Below, one piece after another: positions 10,081-20,790 of a stretch of 64,000 nt of DNA. Positions within the stretch are counted from its first letter, which is position 1, and each line of letters opens with the position of its first letter. Made by a program: the position numbers and the translations under genes. The notes below the pieces were generated by a model. The model ran no database searches. It had not been told where the DNA came from and worked only from the letters and a program-made list of their open reading frames with translations. The stretch comes from Polytrichum commune (taxonomy: Eukaryota; Streptophyta; Polytrichopsida; Polytrichales; Polytrichaceae): the NCBI GenBank assembly GCA_950295325.1, contig OX485805.1, forward strand, positions 12,992,501 to 13,056,500, written 5' to 3'.

Positions 10081-11464
10081 CTTAAGTAGGTCATAGCCCA
10101 CCACAACACTTAGATGTTGGATAAATGTAAGGTGGTGGTTGTGTGTGCACACACACACATACAAAGATTTATTTATTTATTTATTCTTTGTAAAAGACAC
10201 ATTAGATATAAACATTCCTCGAGAATACTCTCCATTGCACCAATGCAATCGTAAGTATATACTTGAGCCATGAGACTGGATTTTGTTTATTTATTTATGT
10301 CCACGACATGAGTCTTTCAACTTGACAAAACATAGATTACAATTGTACTTGAGTGAAAAACAAATGGACCACATGGAGTGTGGGAAGTAAAAGCTATGGA
10401 CTATATGGAGGTCTTGTTTTCTCATGGCTATGGTCACACAAGAGGAAAGCCATGAGCAATTGGACCTACTTGCCTTTCCTTTTCTTGTGTCGGGTGCAAA
10501 CTTCTATGCTACATTAGTCGCCCCACGCTCATTAAAGCAATCATATCTCCCCAAGCAAAGAATATGATATGTATTTAACTTACTGTACTCTTCTTAGAGC
10601 AAGGATGCTCTATGATGAGCAAGTGTGACCATGAGGAAAAGGATGGAAAACGGTGGGTGGTTCTTATGGAGGCACGGGGTAACTTAATGGGAGAGTTCCC
10701 TTGGCTAGGTTTTGTCAACATGTCCCACTTGTTTGGTGCTCTCCTTGGGGCCAATGCATCTAGAGCCAATGGGCGTTCTAATATTGTAGAGGGCTCTCTA
10801 TTGCATCTTTGTCTATGTCAGAATGTAGTTTGCACATGGGTATAAAGTGGTTCTTAACAAATGTGAACATGCCACATGGCAAAATTTGAGAAAATAAAAC
10901 TTATATTGTGTTGGAATAGAGAGGTCTCTATGGTACTAGGGCCTAAAACCAAAGAGACTTCTAAATTAAGTGATTTAATTGGTCAAAACATTTGAAACCA
11001 AGGATTTCATATTAGGGTGTGAGTACACAACATGTGCACATGAAGTGGCGTTTACACCAAATTGTTTCTAAGATCAATTAGGCGGTCCCAAGTATAGAAA
11101 CAAAAGCCTTTTAATTTTTCCAGATTTGAATCTAATATTGCGCCTAGCAATAAAGCATATTAAACTTTTTTGTCTAAAGCTTTTACTATCAAGTAAAAAC
11201 CCAAATGTAGCCCCACCAACATTAGTAGAGGATAAGGGGTCCTAATGAGACGGGCTGACTGAGATGGTTTTTAAACAACACAAGTGTGTTGTTTACAATG
11301 TCTTTGTTAGGACTCCTCCTCGTCTAAGTACTAAGGTATGGATGTGTGATTCGGCTATCTTTTTTAATCAAACGCTCATATTTGAGTGGTGTTTGGTTAG
11401 GTGTGGATAAAGATGCATGTAAGAAAGCAAGTTGGACTGCATTTCCAAACCTTGCTAACTACAC
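10081..11464. other. Intergenic, microsatellite only
   Basis: Contains a GTGTGTGTGCACACACACAC dinucleotide tract at about 10141-10160 and short ATTT repeats (10168-10185, 10285-10300). No gene, RNA or element boundary recognised. Confidence 0.5.
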
Positions 11465-11680
11465 TCAACACTCAACATGATAAAGGAATCAACATACTTG
11501 CACTTCCAGTAACCATGATTAAATAAGGGGGAGTCCAATTTATGTTGATGCATATATTTGATAATGCAACAAAAATTTCATAACTTCAATGTGATCAACA
11601 CGAGATGGAAACGAGGAATAATCATCCGAATAACACCCACATACCTTAGGCACGAGAGGGGATTGAAAAACCTTGTTTGC
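11465..11680 (+). repeat. Single-copy relative of the 55-58 kb satellite unit
   Basis: AAAGGAATCAACATACTTGC, CATGATTAAATAAGGGGGAG, GTTGATGCATATATTTGATA and CACCCACATACCT occur in the same order as in the units of the array at 55353-57990 (for example 55748-55940). It shows that the array unit also exists as a dispersed single copy. Confidence 0.65.
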
Positions 11681-12021
11681 ATGCTTATGTCTTGTTCTCA
11701 ATGGGTTTTTTTGTTACACCGTAGAAGTTAGTTGCTCCTTGCCCTCATTGCCCACCCAAAAAAAGAAAAAAGAAAAAAACATGTCCATCAAATAGTCCAT
11801 ACACTTCAATCAAAGAAAACTCTACACCCTCATTAAAGTAGGGAAATCAAAACTCTCAACCTCAAGATATAACCGTACATGAATGGTCATTAAACTGCAC
11901 ATGCATCCTCACCTTATGTACATGCATGGCATGTCTTTGAACAAGTACCCTAGGTATAATAGGCACCCCCAATGACAACCAACCAACCAACCAACCACCG
12001 CTACACCCAACCCCACCAATT

Positions 12022-12470
12022 ATTACCCAATTCATGAAATTCACATATTGCCACAATAGATCTCCCGCCACTGCCGCTAGGGGAAAAGAACTCAGAGCCG
12101 CAGGGTGGAAAGTCAACCCCCTTATCACCATCACAGTCGGCATACAAGCAACCATCCACCAACAATCATCACTAGCATTAAAAACCCTCGACATACCTTT
12201 GAGAGAAACAAGGAAGGCCAAAAAAACTCATGAGACACACACACCCACACACACACACACACACCCACCAAATATGCACAAAACACATGGCATATCTAGT
12301 TGTAACCAAGAAACAAGCTTGATAACAAACAAACCCCCGTAGACCCACAAAACTTGATTGTGTCACACTAAGAACCTGCCCTCCGCAGAGGGCAAAAAAC
12401 CAACCCTACCCTTGAAGCTTGGTAGAACATGATACAAGGAGAGGAAGAACGCGATGTACGAAACACCAAA
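12022..12470 (+). mobile_element. LINE C-terminal fragment with truncated 3' tail
   Basis: The plus-strand frame at 12034-12342 reads KFTYCHNRSP, then GWKVNPLITITVG, then IHQQSSLALKTLDIP. The same signature (FTYCH.R, W.V..L..IT..VR, IH..S) occurs in minus frames at 35206-35556 and 35999-36030 and in the plus remnant at 44851-44911. An AC microsatellite (12233-12268) interrupts the frame. The downstream GAAGCTTGGTAGAACATGAT matches other LINE tails. From memory this order follows the RNase H domain in RNase H-bearing LINEs. Inactive. Confidence 0.55.
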
Positions 12471-13198
12471 GTTACTTCCCTTTCTTATTCTTGTTTATAA
12501 TATTGCTCCCATGCTCACTAGGCCATCGACACTACATACAATTTAGTGGTCTTTGCGTATTATGGTCATGTTGTTTATCGGGTTTAGGGCGCCGTGGGGT
12601 GGGGGGTGGGCTTGGCTTTTTGCCTTTGTCCACTACAGTAGTCCCACTCTTTTGGTGGCTCCTCCTCGTCCGGCGCACTAGGGCCATGCACCTCGGGAGC
12701 CTTCCTTCCATCACGACAAACCCCATTCCTGCGGTTTGGGACTGGGGCCGATCTCGGGCCTTAATTGAAGTTGGCCGAGTCGGTTACGACAAAAGGGCCC
12801 GGGGTTTCGGATGCACGGGGGCTTTCGACCAATCGGGGTCCGCCACGTCACGCACGCCAGGTGTTGCACAACTAGGAGCTCGTGGACTCGAATATGTGAT
12901 GCCCACGGAGAGCCCAACTTACAAAGGGGGTGGGTGTGGGGCCCTATGGTGGCCACTTCGAACTCCACAAAGTCACTTGAACCGTTGGATCGGATCGGCT
13001 CATCGTCGTGAAGATCGCCCATTTTGATGTTTCGTAACCGGTTGGCCACTTTGTTTCGCCGAGGTGGCACTACACGATTGGCTCTGAGCACATAGGTTTG
13101 CAGACGATAACCTCAACATCCCAGTCGGTTATGATCATCTAAATCGGTTATGGTGACAGGTGACCCACTGTTTAGGTCGCATGCGCGGCTCAACAAAG
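12471..13198. other. GC-rich intergenic block
   Basis: Noticeably higher GC than its surroundings (12580-13010). Open frames exist on both strands but none shows a recognisable domain and they shadow each other. Several CGGTTA/AACCGG words occur at 13038-13150, shared with the palindrome that follows. Confidence 0.35.
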
Positions 13199-13312
13199 CG
13201 TTTTATTGGAACCGGTTATCAGTGCAAAACCGGTTTTGTCAAGTTGGCTCGCCCGCGGGCTCGCCACCTTGACAGAACCGGTTCTGCACCGATAACCGGT
13301 TCCAATAAAACG
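13199..13312. repeat. 114-bp near-perfect palindrome (loopless foldback)
   Basis: The arms mirror around 13255/13256 with only about seven mismatched pairs. Each arm begins CGTTTTATTGGAACCGGTTA and the centre is GCCCGCGGGC. Transcribed, it would form a hairpin of about 57 bp. Could be a minimal foldback MITE or a small-RNA source; no target duplication was evident. Confidence 0.9.
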
Positions 13313-13501
13313 ATTACCTCATACATATCGGAGTTGAGATGCGACGATTGTTTACGATGATCACATAGGGGTCTTCCACTTGTATTCATTGGTGATTGTG
13401 GGAATGAAGTATACGGTTTGAATATATCCTCCATTCTCTTCTCGACATGTGTCATTTTGGTGTCCATTTCATGACTAGAAGCGTTGTCATACACCGCTTA
13501 A

Positions 13502-13734
13502 CCCTTAAAGGACATATGCTTTCCCGATACCACACCCAAAATATCTTTTAAATTTCATTTTAAGCATGATTAACCAATTAATTTACATAGGCTCTATTCT
13601 AAAGAAGTGTAGATCTTGCTAAGGTGCTCGATTTGGCATTCTAAAAACCCCATTTGGTGCAATGGAGTAGAAGTTTTGAACAAGATTCTCCCAAAATAAT
13701 ACCAAGCCTGTGGGGCAGCATTGTCCTTTAAGGG
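13502..13734. mobile_element. 233-bp MITE with exact TTAA flanks and CCC...GGG ends
   Basis: TTAA (13498-13501) is followed by CCCTTAAAGGACA and, at the right end, TGTCCTTTAAGGG (to 13734) is followed by TTAA (13735-13738). The inverted repeats are 13 bp and perfect, with intact TTAA on both sides. Structurally this is a non-autonomous piggyBac-type insertion. The interior is AT-rich and non-coding and unlike the 800-bp TTAA element, so it is a second family. Confidence 0.6.
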
Positions 13735-13738
13735 TTAA

Positions 13739-15289
13739 CCATGTGTGTAATGAACGAGAAGAGGAGTGTCCACATAAGGTCCACATACCTCGGTCGGTGC
13801 CCATGAAGGAGAGTGGGTTGTGACACCAAACTTTACATAGGGCTTACGAACTCGTGTGACCGAGGCGAGTGTGCCCTAGGGCCCGAAAGTATCTTATGAA
13901 CCGGTCGGGTCATTCGGTTTTAGGGTTTTTTGGGTGTGGGACCCACCGTAAACCCATCCTAGAACATGGTTTGTGGATCTACAATCGTTGCCTTGTTGAT
14001 GTACAACAAGCATGTACATGTTGTCTAGATTGAATGCACATGCTACGTTTTAGAAGATATTGTCCATCATAGGTTCGTGTCCATTGGTGGATTCACATGC
14101 CTTGTGTACTATGTACACAACTATATTCCCATACACCCATAATGAGGAACTCATACTTATAGAGGCCGAATGTGACATTTGGTTGAACTTGGCGTGTGAT
14201 GCTTGTGTTGGGCACGTACATTGATCATACCTATAATGAAATTTTGACATACCATTGACCACCGCAATTCATAATGTTCATAATTGGGAATTCATGGTAG
14301 AAATAATATTAATGTTCACATAAATCAATGGCACGTCATACGTTTGTGTCCTATGAGAAATTGTCAGCTCACTTATCGTAGTAATATATTTAGGGTTGCC
14401 TTTTTACTAACCCAACTACTTGCTTCTTCGGCCCGCATCATGCAATGTTGTTCCAAGAAGAGGACACGTCATCTTGCAGTTTCATAAACCTAAGTTCGAT
14501 ACTATTGTGGGCCACCTTACTTTACAACCCACAAATGAAATCAACAAATGGGCCACACTATTTTCTTCACAATTTAAGCTTTAAGCCCATAATGATAAGG
14601 TGTGATTATTTTAGTTGGCCCTCGTAATGGAAGTTGGGTTATGAGAACCAAAGTAAGCTAGTAAACCAAATTAACCACTACAATAAACATGCTTGATTTT
14701 GGATACTTGTTGTAAACCACCCTATATTTGTGTGGTGTGTGGTTTGGATCTAAGATTAACACCAAAAGTGCTTAGAAGAGATTGGACTATATGCTTGGAA
14801 CTTAGTAATTATACTAGGTTCAATAGTCAACATTTTTTTCTAAGGGGGGGGGGGGGGGGCTAGGGCGAACCAACACATACATTGGTTCCTTGGAGGCAAG
14901 GATTTGGGCATCCAACAAGGAACGAGTGTGTGGGTTGGTTCTTTGACTTTGAAGAATCATAACAAAAACATGGGGAGCTTAGAAAATTCCACAAATTGTT
15001 GGTAAAATCTTAAACCATGTTTGCCGATCTAAGGAAAAACCTTCAAATCCCAAGTCAAGAATCATGGCAAGCAAAAAAAAAAACCATCTAAGACACATTT
15101 ACCTTGCCCTAGTAGAGTGGAAAACGATGTCATGTGCAACGTGTGAGTTTTAGGGACTTAGTTATTTACCTAGATTAGTTATGGAACGAGCGTGAATGGG
15201 ACTAGACCCTGGACTATGTGTAGATTGAAAGGAGGATCATAAGTGAGAAGATCCTTGTATATAGATAAGGATGTTGTATATATGAGCAT
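13739..15289. other. Intergenic, no gene recognised
   Basis: AT-rich with a G16 run at 14844-14859. Frames near 14050-14620 are short and domainless. No element boundaries found. Confidence 0.45.
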
Positions 15290-15490
15290 TTCCAACTCCA
15301 CATGCAATTTTGGCCATTGGACCAAATTAGAACCTATCTTATACATGTAGGAACTGTGAGACACGAGGATTGTCATTCCAAGTTTCAGATTTGAAATTGA
15401 GATGCACATATTGTAAAAGGTCAAAGTGAGGATTATGTATCTCTCGGGAATGATCATATAGGCCCTTGCCAATGTGTAATTGAGTTAGTT
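15290..15490 (+). repeat. Dispersed relative of the 247-bp tandem repeat
   Basis: CAATTTTGGCCATTGG, TTCCAAGTTTCAGATTTGAA and AAAGGTCAAAGTGAGGATT occur in the same order as in the 61860-62590 array and in the diverged copy at 62740-62960. Non-coding. Confidence 0.6.
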
Positions 15491-16019
15491 ATGTTAATTG
15501 TAGAACGGTGCCTATGCACTACAAAGAATCACAATCCTTTCAAATATGTTATTGTAGCAGATCATAAAACCATCCAGTGGAATATAACTAATGGTAGGGA
15601 ACTGCAATTTCCGTAATGATACTTTGAGCTTGTACTCTCATAACATACGTTCCCCCCCCCCCTCCCCTTATATGTAAAAAAAGAAAACCTATGATCTTTG
15701 TTACAACCCTTGCCATATTCTCTATTTCTCCCAAACTGGTTGTCCCATTCCAGCTGCTAGTTTTGGGTCGGAAATGCTTATTTGGTGAGGATGGTGAGTT
15801 ATAAACCCACCATTACTAGTTAGGCTAGTACTTAACTACACCCGAGTCAAGGATGAAAGTGGGTGGATGAAACAAACATGACTCATGATGGATGTGAGGT
15901 GAGCCACCACCCAAGGAGTTTGATCCGAGTCCGACGTATATAAAACACGTGGTTGCCACTTTCATTTTCACACTTTGGACTCTGATCAAACTCCTTCAGT
16001 CCCAAAAACTTCTCTTGTG

Positions 16020-16170
16020 GTCCCAAATGACCCTCAAACTACCGAACGAAATGGTTGGCGGATCGATTCCCAACCGTGAAATTGTCTCTACTTGACCCCA
16101 AAAAAAAAAAAAAAAAACTAGCCAAATGGTCAAACTCCTCGTATTCTCCCATTAAATAATAATAATGATA
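16020..16170 (+). mobile_element. SINE-like element, copy 1
   Basis: The block TGGTTGGCGGATCGATTCC, followed by a GTCTCTACTTGAC stretch and an A-run (16100-16117), is shared with copies at 42398-42650 (minus) and 58820-58967. GGATCGATTCC (16060-16070) resembles an RNA polymerase III box B (GGTTCGANTCC). Upstream box A is degraded here. Flanking AATAATAATGATAA may be a simple tail. Confidence 0.5.
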
Positions 16171-16847
16171 ATAACCAACTCCTCTCGACCAATGGGAACG
16201 GCCGATTATTGGGCTCCTGGTGGTCTTTGGACCCTAGTGGACTCGCGCCCTTATTGCATCTGGCACCGGAGAGTCAAAGTACTTACAGTCGCCCGAGGCA
16301 TGGATGAAAGTTGGTGGATTAAACCGAGGGCAGACGGACAGACGGATGGATGGATGGAGGTGAGGTGAGCCACCCTCATGATAAGAATGCATTCGGGACA
16401 AGGCTACTTTACGCCCTAACCCGTGGGAAGAGACAAAACAAACAAGGAAGGGAAGGCTCTAGCCTCTAGGCCACATGAAAAAGGGGCATGCATGGCATCG
16501 GTCGCCCACATGCACCCTACATGTAAGGGGGCATTCATTCCGTGTATGTAAGTTGTTGTTAGGGACGTCGAATCCACTCCTCCTTCCGTGTTGTTACTTA
16601 AGTCCCAACATTTGGGCCAACTAGATTATAGCTAGCCCGATCTCGGATCATCAATTGGGGCTTGAATAGAGGGAGGAACGAGGTTTAGGTTCCTCTATAG
16701 CACATGGAAGCCATAATAGTCCCACTATCTCGAAGCTTCCTAGAAGGGGCATACATACTCCCATGCAACTTCACACACACTTATTATAGTGTCGTGAATG
16801 TTGCTGGTATATATGCTTGCCACAAGCTATCTCCACACGGGTGGTTA

Positions 16848-17360
16848 GGGGCGGTTTACACTATGGACCAAGAGCCATGACCATGAAATTCTAAAATCTG
16901 TGATTGGAGAGTAAAGTGCTCTTGGTCCCATTTGGCTTTACACTACCTTGAAAAAAGGAGAATGACCACTAACTTTGAGGTCCCCAAAAACTACTAAAAT
17001 CTGCCATTTGGATAATGTGCCATGGTCCAACGGGTTTTCCGTTGAGGCGAGGCAAAATGCTCGACTCAACGGAAATCAAGGGAGCCGTAAGGCTGAAAAT
17101 CAGCCATTGGCCGAATTTTTTTTTTAATTTTTTTTTTTCCCGATTTTTTTTTACGTTACTGTAGATCGTTGGGATAGAAATTAAAAAAATCAGCCCAAAG
17201 TTGTCCCGGTCCAATTCCACTTTACACTACAAGAGTGACCAAGCCACTCAAAAATCCATTTTTGATTTTTCATGGTCACGGCTCTTGGCCAAGAGCTGTG
17301 ACTATGAAAATGATTTAATTTTCTTGGTCATGGCTCTTGGTCCATAGTGTAAACCGCCCC
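16848..17360. mobile_element. Tourist-type (PIF/Harbinger) MITE with TTA duplication
   Basis: Inverted ends of about 40 bp (GGGGCGGTTTACACTATGGA... and complement) carry a subterminal CCAAGAGCCATGACCA, and are flanked by TTA at 16845-16847 and 17361-17363. TTA/TAA duplications and G-rich ends are diagnostic of PIF/Harbinger elements. The CCAAGAGCC.TGACCATG word is shared with the copies at 26598, 34323 and 61007. Length 513 bp, non-coding. Confidence 0.9.
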
Positions 17361-18394
17361 TTAGTTTCCCAACATTGTCTAAGGGGTAATAGTAAAATCT
17401 GACCCTGTGTCAAAAAAGGTTTGTTGATCTTTCATCCCAGTTTCAGTTCACCAGTTGTCTAGTTTTATTTTTATGATCATCGTGTAGGGGTTCCACAATG
17501 CACTCTACAAAGAAAACCAACGCTTTCACCTTCCCCTCCCTCGGTTCGCCTCCCCCCCCTTTGGTGGTCGTTGTGAACATTCACCCAATCTTCATTTTTG
17601 GATAAAGTTTTGGTACAAATATAAAAAGAAATAACATTACACACACACACACACACACACACACAAGTTCCATTGGTTTTGCTTTATATTATTTTTGCAT
17701 GTGCTTATTGTGATGTGTGAATCATGCTTTCAAAATTTGATAGGGGACACTCATCATCTGCAAACCAATAAATCATTAAACAAATGTACCACAAAATCAT
17801 TTATTGATATAGCGGTCAACTAGCACATGAAGTTCACCAAAGCTCCGGCGAATCAAAACAAGTATTCACCGACATCAACGAAGCTTGTGCCAATTCCTTC
17901 AAGCATCTTGTTGGGCGAGCATTTCATGTTGAGGCAGACATAGAAGGTGCAAATTTGCCTTGTTATCCAACATGAAAGTTGGAAAGAAAGGGTGTTGTAG
18001 AATATGGGAATTGAATCATTTATCCAACTTATACCCTATTATCAATGGCATTAGATTAGTCTAGCATGTTTGAGTTGGGATGAGTGAGCCACAAACATAC
18101 ATGGGCCATGTTTTTACCCCCCCCCCTTCCCCCAATGTTGGTAGGTATTATGAACAAAAAAATCTTTATAAATTACACCTATAGAGCCACACCTAGACCT
18201 CTACCATTGGTCATTTAGGCCTTTTCAGGAGAGATTTTCAAAGCTTTTCAAATTCAAAGCTTGATCTTCCACTATCTAGAGGCCTTTTCCTTTTATTCTC
18301 CATCAAATTTAAGTAAGGGTGGGTGGGTGGGTGGGTGGGGGGGGGGGGTGGGTGAGATATTTCATCACTGTAAGTCTATTGTATCATTGTATAT
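17361..18394. other. Intergenic with (AC)n microsatellite
   Basis: (AC)n at about 17638-17664, C10 at 18117-18126 and a GGGT/GGG tract ending in G12 at 18320-18348. No gene recognised. Confidence 0.5.
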
Positions 18395-18690
18395 AGCCCC
18401 CAAGGCTCTCGTTGGTTGAAACGGTGGAGATTGTCCAAGTTCACTTCACACTAGAAAGTGAAGGCTGAAAGACCCAAAGTCAATTTGATGGAAGAAAAAT
18501 CTACATGGAAATCCTATGATAAGGTTTTATGGTTTACTGAAATTTGTGTAAGGCCCACCTCAAAGATGCGGGCATGATGTAAATTTTGGCAGGTTGTGAT
18601 AGTCAAGCAATTGTCATTGGTTGTCATGGTTATTTTGATATTTTTTTCCAACAATAATTTTTCCTAGGACATATTAGTTTAAAATATGAT
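18395..18690 (+). mobile_element. 5' part of a PIF/Harbinger element
   Basis: GGCTCTCGTTGGTTGAAACGG, GTCCAAGTTCACTTCACAC, AAAATCTACATGGA.TCCTA and AAGGCCCACCTC align with 27110-27360 inside the composite MITE. The extreme end with GGGCCACTTCACACACGAG is missing or mutated. Read with the Myb-like and transposase relics to the right, this is the left side of a larger, once two-gene element. Confidence 0.55.
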
Positions 18691-18819
18691 AGAGGATCGT
18701 CTCTCTTAGTTGCCCACAACTCCTAGTTTTTGGATCTTGTTAGTATGTGTTTTTGTTGTAAATGGTTTTTATTGAATTTTTAAAATAATGGTTTCTCATT
18801 CACGGCAAGTTTCTCATGC

Positions 18820-19850
18820 AATGTCAGTGGTTAGGAAATCCAATAATGAAGCCAAATGTCTCCTTGGATGACATGGAATCAACCACAATTCCAATTGCAT
18901 GGACCCTCATTGGTAAGTAGGAATTTGAGCATTTCTGGGTTGTTTCATGATGCATGATTAAAAACAATTGGATTGCAAATACCACCAAATGTTGAAGGTA
19001 GTGAAGATGCGACCATGGTAGGAAATGTGGAAAAACTGCCACAAATGAAGAAAAATGTTAAGAAAAAAAAATTGTAGGGCATCAATTTCAATATCAAAAG
19101 GAGTGTCCAAAAAGAATGATGCAATTACATTGGATGATTTGGAAGGTAAAGAAGAGGTCCCTATTAAATGGAAAAATTATGCGATTGAAATCTTCACTAC
19201 GAGCCACGGTGAGATGAAAGAATAATTTACATAATGAACCAAAAAAAAACACAATTGTTTGTTTTAAAAGGCCTTAGCCCACCTTCCCCCATTTTATACG
19301 TGGCGTTTGAGGTATGAGTAGGGAATCAAACTTTACACCTCATGAATCAAGGTTGACGCCTTTATGAAGGTCATCAAATCATTTTTCTCAAGTTGATAGA
19401 GTTTGAAACATATTGTAGTTAATTCAATACTAGCTTATTTAAAATTTTAATAGTTGTATTTGTACACGAATGAATAGTCGGATTTCGAGTTTTGTAAATT
19501 TAGAATAATATCGTTGGTTTGGAAGAAGAAATATAAGGTACTTCTCATTGAATACAAAAATGAAAAATGTTTAAATAAAATTACAGATCGTGATAAACGT
19601 GAATGTTATTGTTATGAGTAGATAAATATGTAGGATGGACAACATGCAAGTGCAGTCAATCAAATGCCAACAAATGCTTAAGAGGATGATCAACACTACG
19701 GTAATCAAAATATGCAACAAAATTCACATGAGGGGAATCTACCTCCCAATACTACAAAAGAAAAGAAAAGAAAAGAAAATATATGGAATCATTTATGGCA
19801 CAACCAGCCAGCAATCCTTCTAGTTTGATAGCAATTTCTTTAATGCTACA
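18820..19850 (+). pseudogene. Myb/trihelix-like ORF of a PIF/Harbinger element, broken
   Basis: Frame fragments read SISKGVSKKNDAITLDDLEG, then IKWKNYAIEIFTTSHGEMKE (about 19090-19225) and, after a non-homologous stretch, KKYKVLLIEYKNEKCLNKI, then TDRDKRECYCYE and DGQHASAVNQMPTNA (about 19530-19690). The pattern W....E...L...GEM.E followed by K..LL.EYKNEK resembles the Myb/SANT (trihelix-like) DNA-binding accessory protein encoded by plant PIF/Harbinger transposons. Several stops and frameshifts are present. It converges on the transposase relic on the other strand. The assignment is inference from motif pattern and neighbourhood. Confidence 0.45.
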
Positions 19851-20179
19851 AAATATTTATTGAAGAATATGTATGCTCATATGACATCATTGATACATAT
19901 ATTATAGGTACTTACCCAATGTCATATTCAATACCCATGTCCTAAAATTCTATGTGTGATTCTTTCCGAATCTTCATTTGCCAAAATAACTTGCTGTAGA
20001 TATTTTTGTAGTCTCAAGCAAGAAATTTTCATATTTTCCCATTTTATCTTATTAAAAAATGTAGTCTCTTCATCAATCTCCTCACATCCTTCTAATGACA
20101 CATCTTACTTCACCTGTAGCTATCATTTCAACCCTCAATTAATGTCATTCTCTCAATAATCTAATTTATATTATATTTT

Positions 20180-20790
20180 ATAATTATATTTTTTCTTCTC
20201 CTATGCATTCCCTATCAATAAATTCCTTACTAATTATACACATATTATGTAGCATAATATATGCAGCAACTATATCAACCATATGTCATAAAAATATATC
20301 ATCTCTTCTTATGATAATTCTCCATCTTCCCTTTAAAATCCCGAAAGCATATTCTACTCACATGTGAGTAGAACTTTGAATCAAATTTCAACTAACATTA
20401 TAATCTTCTACATCTCTTGAAAACCTTCAAAATGAATTGTAAATCCATAGCCGCACTAGATATACACAATCTCCATTATGCAATTTCTTCCAACTTTTAT
20501 TAGTCGAAATAATGTCCAATCGTACATGTTTCTTGCCCATCCTAATTTGTAATCCCAAAAAACACATTTTGCGTCAGCAATACCTTGTAGTAAAGTCAAG
20601 TGAATTGACTTTTGACAATAATAATCTTCTCCTCCAATTACAAGTATAAGAAGTAGAATGTGAAATCCATCAAGTGCTTCGACAGTATGAGAAATTCCAT
20701 GGAGTGCCTCAAATTCTTGTATTCAAATCCTAATTCGAGATGGACTGGGACATCGCACAAAACTTCGTTGCACTATTTTTGGTCTTCAAA
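20180..20790 (-). pseudogene. HARBI1-like PIF/Harbinger transposase pseudogene
   Basis: Minus-strand frames read FEALHGISHTVEALDGFHIL (about 20713-20655), EDYYCQKSIHLTLLQGIADA and KCVFWDYKLGWARNMYDWTL (about 20627-20490), then VEYAFGILKGRWRIIIRRDD and AAYIMLHNMCII (about 20345-20240). These match the plant PIF/Harbinger DDE nuclease: the first Asp in the .A.DG.H motif, DYY..K..H...LQGI.D....F.D...GW....HDW, and the Glu in VE.AFG.LKGRWRI. The second catalytic Asp (usually GD.AYP) reads CGYGFT, so it is lost, and stops and frameshifts are frequent. It is a dead member of the superfamily that mobilises the TTA/TAA MITEs in this window. Confidence 0.8.

Noticed and set aside
12419..13091. Plus and minus frames of 120-200 codons in the GC-rich block
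   Set aside because: They overlap on opposite strands, contain no domain and the region lies between transposon remnants; open frames are expected at this GC content.
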